Virus record (IMG/VR): IMGVR_UViG_3300042507_000547
Location: 1 to 21,247 of that record
Source: a virus
Direction: 5' to 3' (one strand)
Length of the DNA: 21,247 nt
The position numbers and the translations under genes are program-made. How positions within the stretch are numbered: position 1 is the stretch's first letter; each line of letters opens with the position of its first letter. This document shows positions 1 to 6,928 of this stretch, piece after piece. The notes beneath the pieces were generated by a model. That model had not been told where the DNA came from. It was given only the letters and a program-made list of their open reading frames with translations, and did not search any database.

Positions 1-1535
1 AAAAGGATCGTCTTAAACAACTCCCTCATGCCTTCAGCCATGAGACGCGCAGTCAACTCAATGCGTCCTTGGCTGGCGCTTACTGTGGCAGCCACGGCAG
101 CCTTTGTGCTCGACTGCAACGCATCTGGGTTCAAGCCCATAGATGCCTTGGACATTCCTGTGCGACCTTCCTTGATCTGGTCTAGGTAGTCCAAGACAGG
201 GAAAGCAGCCTGACCCACAAATGGAGTAGTTAAGGCTTGAACCATGTTCGGAGCACGCGCACGAATGATCGCGCCTGTCTCGTTGTTCAAGGCATCGTCA
301 ATGTTGACCTGACCCTCAACGATCACGGTGCGTGGATGGATCGACTGCGCCAGCGAATCCAAGGTATTGCGCATGACTTCGGACTTGATCTCTTGTAAGT
401 CTCTAGTAATGTCAAAGATCGACATCGCCTCAAGTGGTGATGTGTGGGGTTCTGGATCGCAAGGGAATTCAACGAATGGGATGTATGACGCTGGAAGATT
501 GCGAACCATCTTGTAGCCAGCACCCATGAAGCACATCTTCCTCAGCTCAGGGATGCCGTCGCCATCAAAGTCAACCTTGGCGTAGCCCTCAACATACAGA
601 ACTCTCTGCATCATCGGGTTAGCGCTCTCTGTCAAATACTGGTTATTTGCCAATGGTGCGCGAGCTAGAGCCTCTTCGTTGTCGTTCAAGTCGGACGATC
701 CAACATAGTCCATCACCTCGTCTTCGTCGTACCCCATAGAGATCAACTCAGCCACAGTCGCCATCTTGCGGTGACCGATAAAAGGTGCGTCTTTAAACGA
801 CATCGCTTGACGAGAAAGCAGTAATTCTTCTGGCGGTAGGCACGCCACATGGATACGCTTGTCAGTCACCTTGCGTTTGATCTGCACATCATGGATCATC
901 GCTGGGGGCATAGGTTGACCAGTCATTGGATCGATCTGCATCGCGCCTTGCATGGTCTCGTCTGGGTAACTCGCAACGATCTTCACATCTGCGTCGCCCT
1001 CTTGCATGACGATCTGCAATGTCTGGTCATCTAGACCCGAATATTCCTCAATTCGGACAGACTCGGTGTCCTCAATCCACGCCTTGACAATGCCACACTT
1101 CCTGACAAGAGCGTCTTTAAATGTGGCGTATGCCACCATAAAACCGTTGTTGTCATTGTTAAAAACATAGTTGCAATAGTCTGTGGCTTGCTGTGCGTTT
1201 TCCACATCCTCTGGACCACGGGGGACAAACTCCACCGTGTTCTCTGTGGAGAAAAACACACGCATCAAGGACGGCAGCATGGCAGACACGGTGTCTCTCA
1301 CCTCCATCGCCACGACTTGTGAGCGTCCATCTTCCTCGTTACCGAAGGGGTCTCCTCGGTAATACTCAGTACCGCGAGCGCGGATAGGACTCAAATCAGA
1401 GTCAATGTAGCTCACAGCGTCTGTGATCTCTTGACCCATGATCGCTTCTAAGTCGGTGTCTGTCATAGGGGTGAGTGTCGGGTCAACCTGCGACGCGATG
1501 TCTGTGCTCAATCCAAGCTCGTTAGTAATATTCAT
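1..1535 (-). CDS. Portal protein, P22-like type (3' end beyond the window)
   Basis: The portal forms the dodecameric ring at one capsid vertex through which terminase pumps DNA and to which the neck attaches. The frame gives 511 residues from ATG at 1535 and is still open at base 1. The N-terminal part (about residues 40-155) has the pattern I recall from P22-like portals of environmental podoviruses: a GTEYYRGDPFG stretch, then RSQVVAMEVRDTVSAMLPSL, then an FKDALVRKCGIVKAW segment. Residues 322-330 read DFDGDGIPE, a DxDxDG loop like a calcium-binding turn, followed by LRK. The gene overlaps the methyltransferase stop by four bases (ATGA), so translation is probably coupled. It is the last gene of the terL-led cluster in this window; scaffold and capsid genes would be expected further left. 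The family call rests on memory of related proteins, but the position after terL supports it. Confidence 0.88.
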   Translation of the reverse strand, partial: MNITNELGLSTDIASQVDPTLTPMTDTDLEAIMGQEITDAVSYIDSDLSPIRARGTEYYRGDPFGNEEDGRSQVVAMEVRDTVSAMLPSLMRVFFSTENTVEFVPRGPEDVENAQQATDYCNYVFNNDNNGFMVAYATFKDALVRKCGIVKAWIEDTESVRIEEYSGLDDQTLQIVMQEGDADVKIVASYPDETMQGAMQIDPMTGQPMPPAMIHDVQIKRKVTDKRIHVACLPPEELLLSRQAMSFKDAPFIGHRKMATVAELISMGYDEDEVMDYVGSSDLNDNEEALARAPLANNQYLTESANPMMQRVLYVEGYAKVDFDGDGIPELRKMCFMGAGYKMVRNLPASYIPFVEFPCDPEPHTSPLEAMSIFDITRDLQEIKSEVMRNTLDSLAQSIHPRTVIVEGQVNIDDALNNETGAIIRARAPNMVQALTTPFVGQAAFPVLDYLDQIKEGRTGMSKASMGLNPDALQSSTKAAVAATVSASQGRIELTARLMAEGMRELFKTIL

Positions 1536-2065
1536 TTTTTACCCTTAGTCAATACGACATACATGGAGTCCACAGCTCGCGGAGTCCTTAACAGTTCTTC
1601 TTGCGTCAATTTTAGGTCTTGTGCGATGGGATTTAACCTAAATTCCAAGTGCGTCACATAAAACCGATCTTCCCAGCCAAGATACCAATGCCAGTCGGTG
1701 TAATAAAGCCACGACTTTTCGTTAAACGCTCTAAGGTGCGTCGGGTCTTGCCACGCGCCATAAGACAAGTCATAAGGCACATGGATGCGCATCTCGCCAC
1801 CGACTTTGAGTAACTTCTTGCAGCTCGTCATTGCACCCACCAGATCGGGTAAATGCTCAAGCACATCGTTAGCCAGTATTGCGTCAAACATCTCTGGCTG
1901 CACATCGAAGTCTCCGAGCCGTGTGGAGATTGCGTCGCCCCAAGGCACATTGCAGATGTCGAGTAACCAGTCGTGCTTGACGCGCAGTTGAATGTCTGCG
2001 TTGATGCAGTCTTCTCGAAAGTCCTTGCCAGAACCTAAATTAAGTACCAAAGAAGTGTTCGACAT
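1532..2065 (-). CDS. Class I SAM-dependent methyltransferase
   Basis: This 177-aa protein is a small Rossmann-fold methyltransferase of the Methyltransf_11 type. The SAM-binding motif I is LNLGSG at residues 9-13 onward. An acidic residue follows in ADIQ (D24), and NDVLEHLPD (66-74) is the usual post-motif loop. KVGGEMRIHVPY (87-98) is the strand with a GG turn, and DPTHLRAF (107-114) is typical of sugar or small-molecule methyltransferases near glycosyltransferases. No DNA-methylase catalytic motif (DPPY/NPPY or PC) is seen, so DNA is an unlikely target. The start overlaps the glycosyltransferase end by 26 bases; the ATG at 2065 is needed because motif I begins nine residues in. The pair with the glycosyltransferase suggests modification of a glycan on the virion or host surface. 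The substrate is unknown. Confidence 0.85.
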   Translation of the reverse strand: MSNTSLVLNLGSGKDFREDCINADIQLRVKHDWLLDICNVPWGDAISTRLGDFDVQPEMFDAILANDVLEHLPDLVGAMTSCKKLLKVGGEMRIHVPYDLSYGAWQDPTHLRAFNEKSWLYYTDWHWYLGWEDRFYVTHLEFRLNPIAQDLKLTQEELLRTPRAVDSMYVVLTKGKK

Positions 2066-2729
2066 ACTGTGGGCGATTCTCTTTTATCCAAGGTAAAGCC
2101 TCGGCAACAAGTTGCTGTGCGTTCTCGCCAATGGTTTGGCTTCCAACATGATGCACATAGGCGCTAGAGACAAAGTGCCGATAGCCCTGAGTGGTGAGGT
2201 CTGCGCAGCTCACATCGTCTGAATACCAGTTCAAAGGTCCAAACCTACCGTGATGCCATGCGTCTCTGGAAATGTACGCAAAGATGGGTGACACATTGTC
2301 TGTTGGACGAATGAACTGCTCGGACTTAAAGCGATTCATGTAAAGAGGGTCACCGTCTGGGTTGTATCTGATGTTCTGAGATGGTCTCACGCAATCGCTT
2401 CGAGCGCCAACCCATCCAACATTGGGTTCTAACTCCTTGATCACCTGCACATCTTCCAAGAGTCGCTGGTAGCTGTTAGGGGTAAGGACTACATCGTCGT
2501 TGCAGACGATGCAAGCCTGTGCGTACTTCAATGCGTCGTCGATTACTTCGTTGTAATCGTCGCCAAAGTTACGGGGTTCGCCAATGTTAAGCCTTGCGTT
2601 ATTGTTGCCTGAGACGACTCTCTCTGTGCCACGCAAGTAAACAAACGCCTCTGGTGCGTATTGCTTGATGGATTCCAATAGGACGGGAAGACCTTTGCCG
2701 TTAACCGTAGAGATGCAGATAGGGATCAC
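2040..2729 (-). CDS. Family 2-like (GT-A) glycosyltransferase
   Basis: The 229-aa product looks like a compact GT-A glycosyltransferase. It opens with a strand-turn segment (MIPICISTVNGKG) as in GT2 enzymes. CNDDVVLTP at 76-84 carries the metal- and nucleotide-sugar-binding acidic pair (D78, D79). WYSDDVSCADL (168-178) and VHHVGSQT (192-199) match the late acceptor-side region, where GT2 proteins often have a VxHxGSxT motif. No membrane segment is seen, so it is probably cytosolic. The start codon is GTG at 2729, in a GTGA overlap with the upstream gene, with AAGG about ten bases before it inside the end of that gene. It sits with a methyltransferase between small head-region genes and the portal. 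It may add sugar to a virion protein or alter a host surface glycan; neither can be read from sequence. Confidence 0.8.
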   Translation of the reverse strand: MIPICISTVNGKGLPVLLESIKQYAPEAFVYLRGTERVVSGNNNARLNIGEPRNFGDDYNEVIDDALKYAQACIVCNDDVVLTPNSYQRLLEDVQVIKELEPNVGWVGARSDCVRPSQNIRYNPDGDPLYMNRFKSEQFIRPTDNVSPIFAYISRDAWHHGRFGPLNWYSDDVSCADLTTQGYRHFVSSAYVHHVGSQTIGENAQQLVAEALPWIKENRPQYVEHFFGT

Positions 2730-3019
2730 TTCTTAGCCTTATTCCTTGCGGAGATCGCCTTTGCCTTTGCCTTCGCGTCTGCCTTGCTGGACGCGCCCCA
2801 AGCATTGAGACTCAACAAAAGACGGGTCTTTTCACCGTCCTTGTACTCTGGTCCAGCCATGTTTCCCATACGAGCCAAAAAGCTGGCGCGTCTGGGGTTA
2901 TCGCCTGACTTGACAGGGGGCTTCAAGTTCATGCCTTCAGACTTAGCCGAGGCACGACCTTTAGCATTCAAGCCACCAGTCGGTGACTTGCCCTCTTTCC
3001 TCTGCCAAGCTGCACTCAC
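2726..3019 (-). CDS. Small basic phage protein, DUF6321-like
   Basis: This is a 97-aa Lys/Ala-rich protein. Its N-terminal half contains the conserved block WQRKEGKSPTGGLNAKGRAS and then NPRRASFLARMGNMAGP, which I associate with the DUF6321 family of small phage proteins often found near terminase and portal genes. The C-terminus is a run of short K/A repeats ending in KAKK, likely disordered and perhaps nucleic-acid binding. No enzyme motif is present. The start is GTG at 3019 in a GTGA overlap with the 52-aa gene upstream; its own stop overlaps the glycosyltransferase GTG in the same way. Function is unknown. A virion or packaging accessory role is a guess from its position. Confidence 0.75.
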   Translation of the reverse strand: MSAAWQRKEGKSPTGGLNAKGRASAKSEGMNLKPPVKSGDNPRRASFLARMGNMAGPEYKDGEKTRLLLSLNAWGASSKADAKAKAKAISARNKAKK

Positions 3020-3174
3020 TTCTTAGCCTTCGGCTTCTTGGCGGTCTTGGCAGCAGCCTTGAAGTCGGCAGCACTTGGAGCAGCCTTAGAGCCGACCTTG
3101 TTCATCTTCTCGCCTGAGCCAGCAGCAATGCGCTTTTGCTTGGCGTGAATATTTGCGTAAAGACCTGCTTTCAT
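3016..3174 (-). CDS. 52-aa basic phage protein
   Basis: This short gene is easy to miss. Its ATG at 3174 lies in an ATGA overlap with the Cys-rich gene upstream, and its TGA overlaps the next GTG. The protein begins MKAGLYANIHAKQKRIAAGS, continues GEKMNKVGSKAAPSAADF, and ends in a Lys/Ala tail (KKPKAKK). The block AxIHAKQxRIxAGSGEKM is one I recall as recurring in small proteins next to terminase and portal genes in many environmental phages. It is strongly basic, has no cysteine and no membrane segment. The tight overlaps on both sides and the codon pattern make it a real gene despite its size. Function is unknown; DNA or capsid contact would fit its charge. Confidence 0.75.
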   Translation of the reverse strand: MKAGLYANIHAKQKRIAAGSGEKMNKVGSKAAPSAADFKAAAKTAKKPKAKK

Positions 3175-3653
3175 TTCTCGCCCTCCTCGTAGTCTTCGCC
3201 CTCTTCCATGTCCTCGTCCTTGGCTTCGCCAGTATTAGGACCACCAACAATCCATGCCCTACACGAACGATTAGCTGCACATTTAAAATCAAAAATCTGG
3301 CAGTATCCGAGGTCTGCCAACTTGATAGTTCCCCACGGGTCTGCCTCGTTGCCGATGCCGTCAGCAATACATTGCTTGATGTCTTCTGAGACATTGAAGG
3401 CTGCACAGTTACCGCAAAGACTTTTCTTAGCGTCTTCGGTAGATACATCCCACTCGTCAGCCATGCGCTTCCAGTAAGCCTCGTTAGGCAGATTAGGATT
3501 CTCAGGACCGTACTTCGCAGCCGTGATCGCCTTGGCGCGGTTCTTCAGATTAAGGGTGATGTCTTGCGTGGGGAGTGGACACTCGCTGGTGTCGCTGTCA
3601 GACATCATCTGATCCATTGCGCCTTGTAAGCTCTTGGGGTATGAGGTAGCCAT
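3171..3653 (-). CDS. Conserved Cys-rich phage protein with acidic tail
   Basis: This is a 160-aa protein. Its C-terminal half has six ordered cysteines: C80-x2-C83 (LCGNCAAF), C95, C118 (GYC), C125 (FKC) and C131 (NRSC), followed by RAW and a GGPN turn. This layout resembles a metal- or Fe-S-binding mini-domain, and I recall similar CGNCxAF...GYC...FxC...C patterns in marine and freshwater podovirus proteins with no firm function. An earlier cysteine (C25) is outside the cluster. Residues 141-160 form an acidic tail (EDMEEGEDYEEGEK). The start at 3653 is in a small gap after the DUF6496-like gene, and the stop overlaps the 52-aa gene. Alternatives are a zinc-stabilised structural protein or a high-potential iron-sulfur-like fold. 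No catalytic motif is visible. Confidence 0.72.
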   Translation of the reverse strand: MATSYPKSLQGAMDQMMSDSDTSECPLPTQDITLNLKNRAKAITAAKYGPENPNLPNEAYWKRMADEWDVSTEDAKKSLCGNCAAFNVSEDIKQCIADGIGNEADPWGTIKLADLGYCQIFDFKCAANRSCRAWIVGGPNTGEAKDEDMEEGEDYEEGEK

Positions 3654-3655
3654 GA

Positions 3656-3820
3656 TTACTTCTTACCTTTCTGTTTTACGCCAGCAGAGGACAGGGCAAT
3701 AGCCAAGCCCTGAGCCTTGCTCTTGACGACTGGACCACCTTTACCTGAGTGCAGTTTTCCAGCCTTGAACTCGTTGTAAACCTTAGAGATTTTCTTCTCT
3801 GTCTTTGTCTTTTTCATCAT
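3656..3820 (-). CDS. DUF6496-like small phage protein
   Basis: This 54-aa gene starts at ATG 3820 with AAGGAG eight bases upstream. That site favours the first of two adjacent ATG codons. The protein has YNEFKAGKLHSGKGGPVV followed by KSKAQGLAIALSSAG. The pattern EFKxGxLxSGxGxxVxxxxQAxAIALSxAG is the hallmark I know from DUF6496 proteins in phages and bacteria. It ends in KGKK. It lies 30 bases after terL and two bases before the Cys-rich gene, so it is part of the packaging operon. The function of the family is not known; the small size and basic charge suggest a nucleic-acid or capsid-associated role. Confidence 0.75.
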   Translation of the reverse strand: MMKKTKTEKKISKVYNEFKAGKLHSGKGGPVVKSKAQGLAIALSSAGVKQKGKK

Positions 3821-3850
3821 GTCAATGACTCCTTGATTGGGATACCCGAA

Positions 3851-5356
3851 TTATGCAACCCGCGAGAGGTTTCTTTTCAACGGCTGAGACCACTTCTGAC
3901 TCGTATTCGCACCAAACATCGAGACGGCAGCGTCGCTTGAAAAGGTCAGGACGAAGCTATCTGCTTTATCAGGAGACTTCAAGCCACGCTTTCTAATGTC
4001 ATCCTTGCCCTCTACCTGCATCTTTCCGCTAGATGTAAAGAAGTACCTGACAGTCGCCAGTTCAGCCACCAGCTCCTCGTCATTGGGGATACGACAGTCA
4101 CGCGCCTCGAACCATGCCTTTGCCTTGTACCAAAGCTCTGCACGCAAGTTCCTGTAAGTTGTCCCCATCGCTGGAGACTCGGAGACATTGATGCCGCGAG
4201 CTGGCAACCCAAGTTCTCTCAGACGGTCAACGACACCAGCACCCAAACCAATCGAGTCCACCATGATCTCGTGTGGTCTTTGACTCGGTGCTAAGGCTTC
4301 CCACTCTGCGACGACTGCACCAGTCAGTTGCATCAAGTCCAAGTTCTTCCAAGTCTTTGTGGGTTCTATGAGCGCGTTTCCCTGTCTTTTGCTTAGAGCA
4401 CTTCTGTCGCCACCAAAGCGTGCCACATCCAATCCCCAGATCAGCTTGGCGTGCTGAGATGTCTCGACATCCCTGTGCTTTGCCAGCTCCAGTAACTCCA
4501 TCGGGATGATCGTGTCGTCGTCAGACCTTGGAAACTCGCCTAGTACCCTGATCCTGTAAGCGTTCGACTCCTCACCATACCTAGCCTTCATCTCTTCGAC
4601 ATAGGCATCTGAGACCCTTGGAGAGTCCACGCAAGAGACTTTCATCGTCACCCAGTCATTTGCAAGTCGGTTCTGGGTGTCGTAGAAGAATCCGCTAGAG
4701 CGTACAGGGTTGCCCAAAAGTAGGGTCACGGCATTGTGTCCAGACATACTTCCCGCAGCAGCCTCGAAGACAGCCTCTGGGATGCCAGATGCCTCGTCAG
4801 CCACCAGCATCACATTCTCGCTGTGGACACCTTGCAGGGCTTCGGGCTGCTCTGCCCTACTGGTTCTGGCTGAGACAAAGGCTTCGGTTGCTGCCTCCTT
4901 GACCTCGATCCTGTCCTGCTTGACCTCCAACATATCCCTCAAGGTCTCAGGCAACTCTTTGACCCAACGCTTTAGTTCCGCAAAGAGCGCGTCGTATAGC
5001 TGGCTGCTTGTGGGGGCGGTGACGACAACCTTGACGGGGTATCTGAGCAGTAAGTACCAGATGATCGCCCAGCTCGCTGCTGTGGACTTGCCTACGCCAT
5101 GACCTGATCTGACTGAGATTCTGCGGTTTCCCTTTGCGATGTGCATTAGGAATGTCTCTTGCCAAGTGTCGGGGTTCGCTTTTAAGACTTCCTTTACAAA
5201 GAGGACGGGATTGTTCTTGTAGCGGATGGTGAACGCAACAAAGGGATTCTTGCTGAGTTCGTCTTCCCTCTTGTCTTGGATGCGGTCTATCTTTGCCACC
5301 ACATCGGGGTGTAGTTTCTTTTTATCGTTTTCTTGTGGAATTGATTTTGTTGTCAT
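3851..5356 (-). CDS. terL: Terminase large subunit (packaging ATPase-nuclease)
   Basis: The 501-aa product is the motor that drives DNA into the prohead and cuts concatemers. The N-terminal ATPase shows Walker A SGHGVGKS (84-91), a TAPTSSQ motif after the next strand (113-119), and Walker B VMLVADEAS (182-190) with D187 and E188. TLLLGNP (211-217) is the coupling/motif III region. The RNase H-like nuclease domain begins at WGLDVARFGGDRS (307-319, D310), continues with MVDSIGLGAG (365-374, D367) and ends with SPDKADSF (461-468, D466). These three acidic residues form the expected metal site. Length is normal for a podovirus terminase. The start ATG follows a weak AAGG and an unusual A- and C-rich leader. 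TerS lies upstream across a 337-base gap, which is larger than usual. Confidence 0.96.
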   Translation of the reverse strand: MTTKSIPQENDKKKLHPDVVAKIDRIQDKREDELSKNPFVAFTIRYKNNPVLFVKEVLKANPDTWQETFLMHIAKGNRRISVRSGHGVGKSTAASWAIIWYLLLRYPVKVVVTAPTSSQLYDALFAELKRWVKELPETLRDMLEVKQDRIEVKEAATEAFVSARTSRAEQPEALQGVHSENVMLVADEASGIPEAVFEAAAGSMSGHNAVTLLLGNPVRSSGFFYDTQNRLANDWVTMKVSCVDSPRVSDAYVEEMKARYGEESNAYRIRVLGEFPRSDDDTIIPMELLELAKHRDVETSQHAKLIWGLDVARFGGDRSALSKRQGNALIEPTKTWKNLDLMQLTGAVVAEWEALAPSQRPHEIMVDSIGLGAGVVDRLRELGLPARGINVSESPAMGTTYRNLRAELWYKAKAWFEARDCRIPNDEELVAELATVRYFFTSSGKMQVEGKDDIRKRGLKSPDKADSFVLTFSSDAAVSMFGANTSQKWSQPLKRNLSRVA

Positions 5357-5693
5357 GGGGGAATTGTGCCTTGATTTTTTTTATTTTTTTGTGGGGAGAG
5401 TGGTGCTGTGGGGAGGGGTAGTGGGGGGGGTGTTAAGTCGATAACTGTCGGGGTGCAGTTTCAGCGCCACCCGTCGCGCAGATCGAAGGGGGGGGTAAAC
5501 CCGAATCAGTCAGGCAGAATCGGTTAGTGAGTGACCACTATCATTGCACAGCGCATGAAGCCTAGACATTCGCATATCGTCGTATCTGTCTGCTTTACAC
5601 TATGTTCATTATGTAAAGTTATTTTGCTGTTATCCACAGGTTTGTAAGCATAAATGTGGATAACTCTGCCAGTTTTCACGCAACTGTGGATAA
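5357..5693. other. 337-base non-coding gap between terS and terL
   Basis: No plausible gene is found in this stretch. Its left part has T- and G-rich tracts on the plus strand, including two runs of eight G (5423-5430 and 5488-5495). Its right part has a 7-base inverted repeat (CTTTACA at 5593-5599, TGTAAAG at 5612-5618) and three perfect DnaA boxes. On the coding (minus) strand it would be the leader of terL. Candidate roles are a replication origin, a pac site, a terL control region, or a mixture of these. Confidence 0.7.
5393..5430 (+). other. G-rich stretch with G-quadruplex potential
   Basis: The plus strand has GGGG at 5393-5396, GGGG at 5410-5413, GGGG at 5415-5418 and eight G at 5423-5430. 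The part 5410-5430 alone meets the common G3+/N1-7 quadruplex pattern. On the minus strand it is a C-rich leader just upstream of terL. Whether it folds, or only reflects a low-complexity patch, cannot be told here. Confidence 0.4.
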
Positions 5694-5726
5694 CTAGGAC
5701 AACTTCTCGCTGTTTTCTGTGGATAT
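5630..5726. promoter_or_regulatory. Cluster of DnaA boxes (candidate replication origin)
   Basis: Three sites match the 9-base consensus DnaA box TTATCCACA exactly: 5630-5638 on the plus strand, and 5655-5663 and 5685-5693 on the minus strand (read as TGTGGATAA on plus). A fourth, 5718-5726 (TGTGGATAT), differs at one base and lies inside the end of terS. The starts are 25, 30 and 33 bases apart. An AT-rich stretch and an inverted repeat (5593-5618) lie next to them. Three exact 9-mers within 64 bases are very unlikely by chance. This is the arrangement of a DnaA-dependent origin or of a DnaA-regulated leader. Confidence 0.6.
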
Positions 5727-6134
5727 GTCCTCGACCACCTCAATGCGTCGCAATGCGTCCAGCCTCATGCCAGACAGGTTCACTTGCACGCTAGGCATCT
5801 TGTTCTGCGCGTATGCAGCAGGATTCCAGCGCTCTGCCACCCATTGCCTCGTCTGGACGCGCAGACGCGCCTTGTTGACCTCCTCGATGTCCGTTTCATC
5901 GGCAATTTCGATCATTTGCCCTACGATATGATCCGCTGCTCGCGCACGCACGCGAGAAAGGAAGCCTTCCTGCGCTGGTGAGTCCATCCATTCGGTCAGC
6001 GCTTTCTTGCTGACACCGAGCGCCACACATATCCTCGTCTCGCTCATTCCAGCCTCAAACATATTGGTGATCTGTTCAATCGGCAGCGTGTTCAGCAACG
6101 CAATGTCGTGAACCTTCTTTTTATTCCCAGCCAT
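5694..6134 (-). CDS. terS: Terminase small subunit (Sf6-like)
   Basis: This 146-aa protein is the likely DNA-recognition subunit of the packaging enzyme. Residues 18-52 form a helix-turn-helix (IEQITNMFEAGMSETRICVALGV, then SKKALTEWM). This is followed by a helical oligomerisation part with RARAADHIVGQMIEIADE (63-80) and RLRVQTRQWVAERWNPAAY (90-108). The last block, R-x-W-x-A-x-x-x-P-x-x-Y, is typical of Sf6 gp1-like small terminases. The ATG at 6134 has a strong GGAGG seven bases upstream. The C-terminal coding region contains a near-match DnaA box, and its stop lies immediately beside the third perfect box. It sits upstream of terL in the same orientation, as expected, but is separated from it by a 337-base gap. 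Confidence 0.82.
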   Translation of the reverse strand: MAGNKKKVHDIALLNTLPIEQITNMFEAGMSETRICVALGVSKKALTEWMDSPAQEGFLSRVRARAADHIVGQMIEIADETDIEEVNKARLRVQTRQWVAERWNPAAYAQNKMPSVQVNLSGMRLDALRRIEVVEDISTENSEKLS

Positions 6135-6191
6135 TTAAAAGCCCTCCAAGCGATTAAAACCACTTACCCGCCACAAAGTATCAACTCGCAT

Positions 6192-6881
6192 CTAAATCTC
6201 CTCCAAAGCCCGATTAACCCTATTTTTGCCCATCTTGCTGGTATCGAATACCTTTGGCAACGACGAAGCCTCTAACTCGTCCGACTTGACATCATCAAAG
6301 CCTGTCGCACCGCCAAGTGGAAACTCCTTCGCATCCTTGTCCAGTCTGACCATTGCTGCGCAAGGCATCAAAGCCTTGATCTTCATTGTGTCCTTGATGA
6401 CTGGCGAGTCCATGATCAACTCCAGCTCTTCCATCGTCCAGATGTGTCTGTTCTGGACATCGGGTCTGAACTGCTGGTAAAGCGTTGCGTCGTGATGATT
6501 CCCAACAACCACCATCACCGACCCGTCTTGCATCTCATGTTCGACTGCCAAGATTTCTGGCATCTGTGGAACTTGATTCTCAACAGCCCACGATTCGAGC
6601 GCTGCATAAGCCTTGATCATTCCACCGACAGCTCGATCCAGCTTCACCTCGTCCCTTAACTTCGACGCATCGAATACTCGTTCAGCCTGTCGCCAGAACT
6701 TAATCCGAAACTCTGAGTCAACCAAAGCAACCAAGCGATTGATTCCCCAGTTCTTTTCGTGCTCACGCTTGACCGCCAACAGCTCCAACAACCTCGAATT
6801 CATAAATACTTCAAAAGTATTCATCGGAAAATCTGGCTGTTTTAGACCACCAAGTGCTTTACTCAAACTCTTCTTAACCAT
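6192..6881 (-). CDS. Unrecognised phage protein upstream of terS
   Basis: I do not recognise this 229-aa protein. It is soluble, with mixed charge. A helical N-terminal half includes KREHEKNWGINRLVALVDSE and FWRQAERVFDASKLRDEVKL. A middle strand-rich part has GSVMVVVGNHHDATLYQQF, and an acidic C-terminal part ends MGKNRVNRALEEI. The start is placed at ATG 6881 because GGAG lies six bases upstream. The in-frame ATG at 6893 is preceded only by A/T tracts and has no ribosome site. The gene follows a dense repeat region (6929-7041) and precedes terS by 57 bases, so it may be co-transcribed with the packaging genes. Candidate roles are a packaging or replication accessory protein; none is supported by a motif. 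Confidence 0.75.
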   Translation of the reverse strand: MVKKSLSKALGGLKQPDFPMNTFEVFMNSRLLELLAVKREHEKNWGINRLVALVDSEFRIKFWRQAERVFDASKLRDEVKLDRAVGGMIKAYAALESWAVENQVPQMPEILAVEHEMQDGSVMVVVGNHHDATLYQQFRPDVQNRHIWTMEELELIMDSPVIKDTMKIKALMPCAAMVRLDKDAKEFPLGGATGFDDVKSDELEASSLPKVFDTSKMGKNRVNRALEEI

Positions 6882-6928
6882 AGACAACTCCATTTTTTAA
6901 AAATAACCAAATCGGACGCATTGCCACA

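Noticed and set aside
1532-2065. DNA methyltransferase for restriction evasion
   Set aside because: No DPPY/NPPY or PC catalytic motif and no target-recognition region; the sequence is of the small-molecule or sugar methyltransferase type.
3086-3448. 120-aa open frame on the minus strand
   Set aside because: It overlaps the Cys-rich gene and the 52-aa gene in another frame. Those two have the conserved blocks and coupled starts; this one is Arg/Ser-rich and unlike a protein.
4710-5102. 130-aa open frame on the plus strand
   Set aside because: It is antisense to the terL ATPase domain and has no ribosome site or recognisable sequence.
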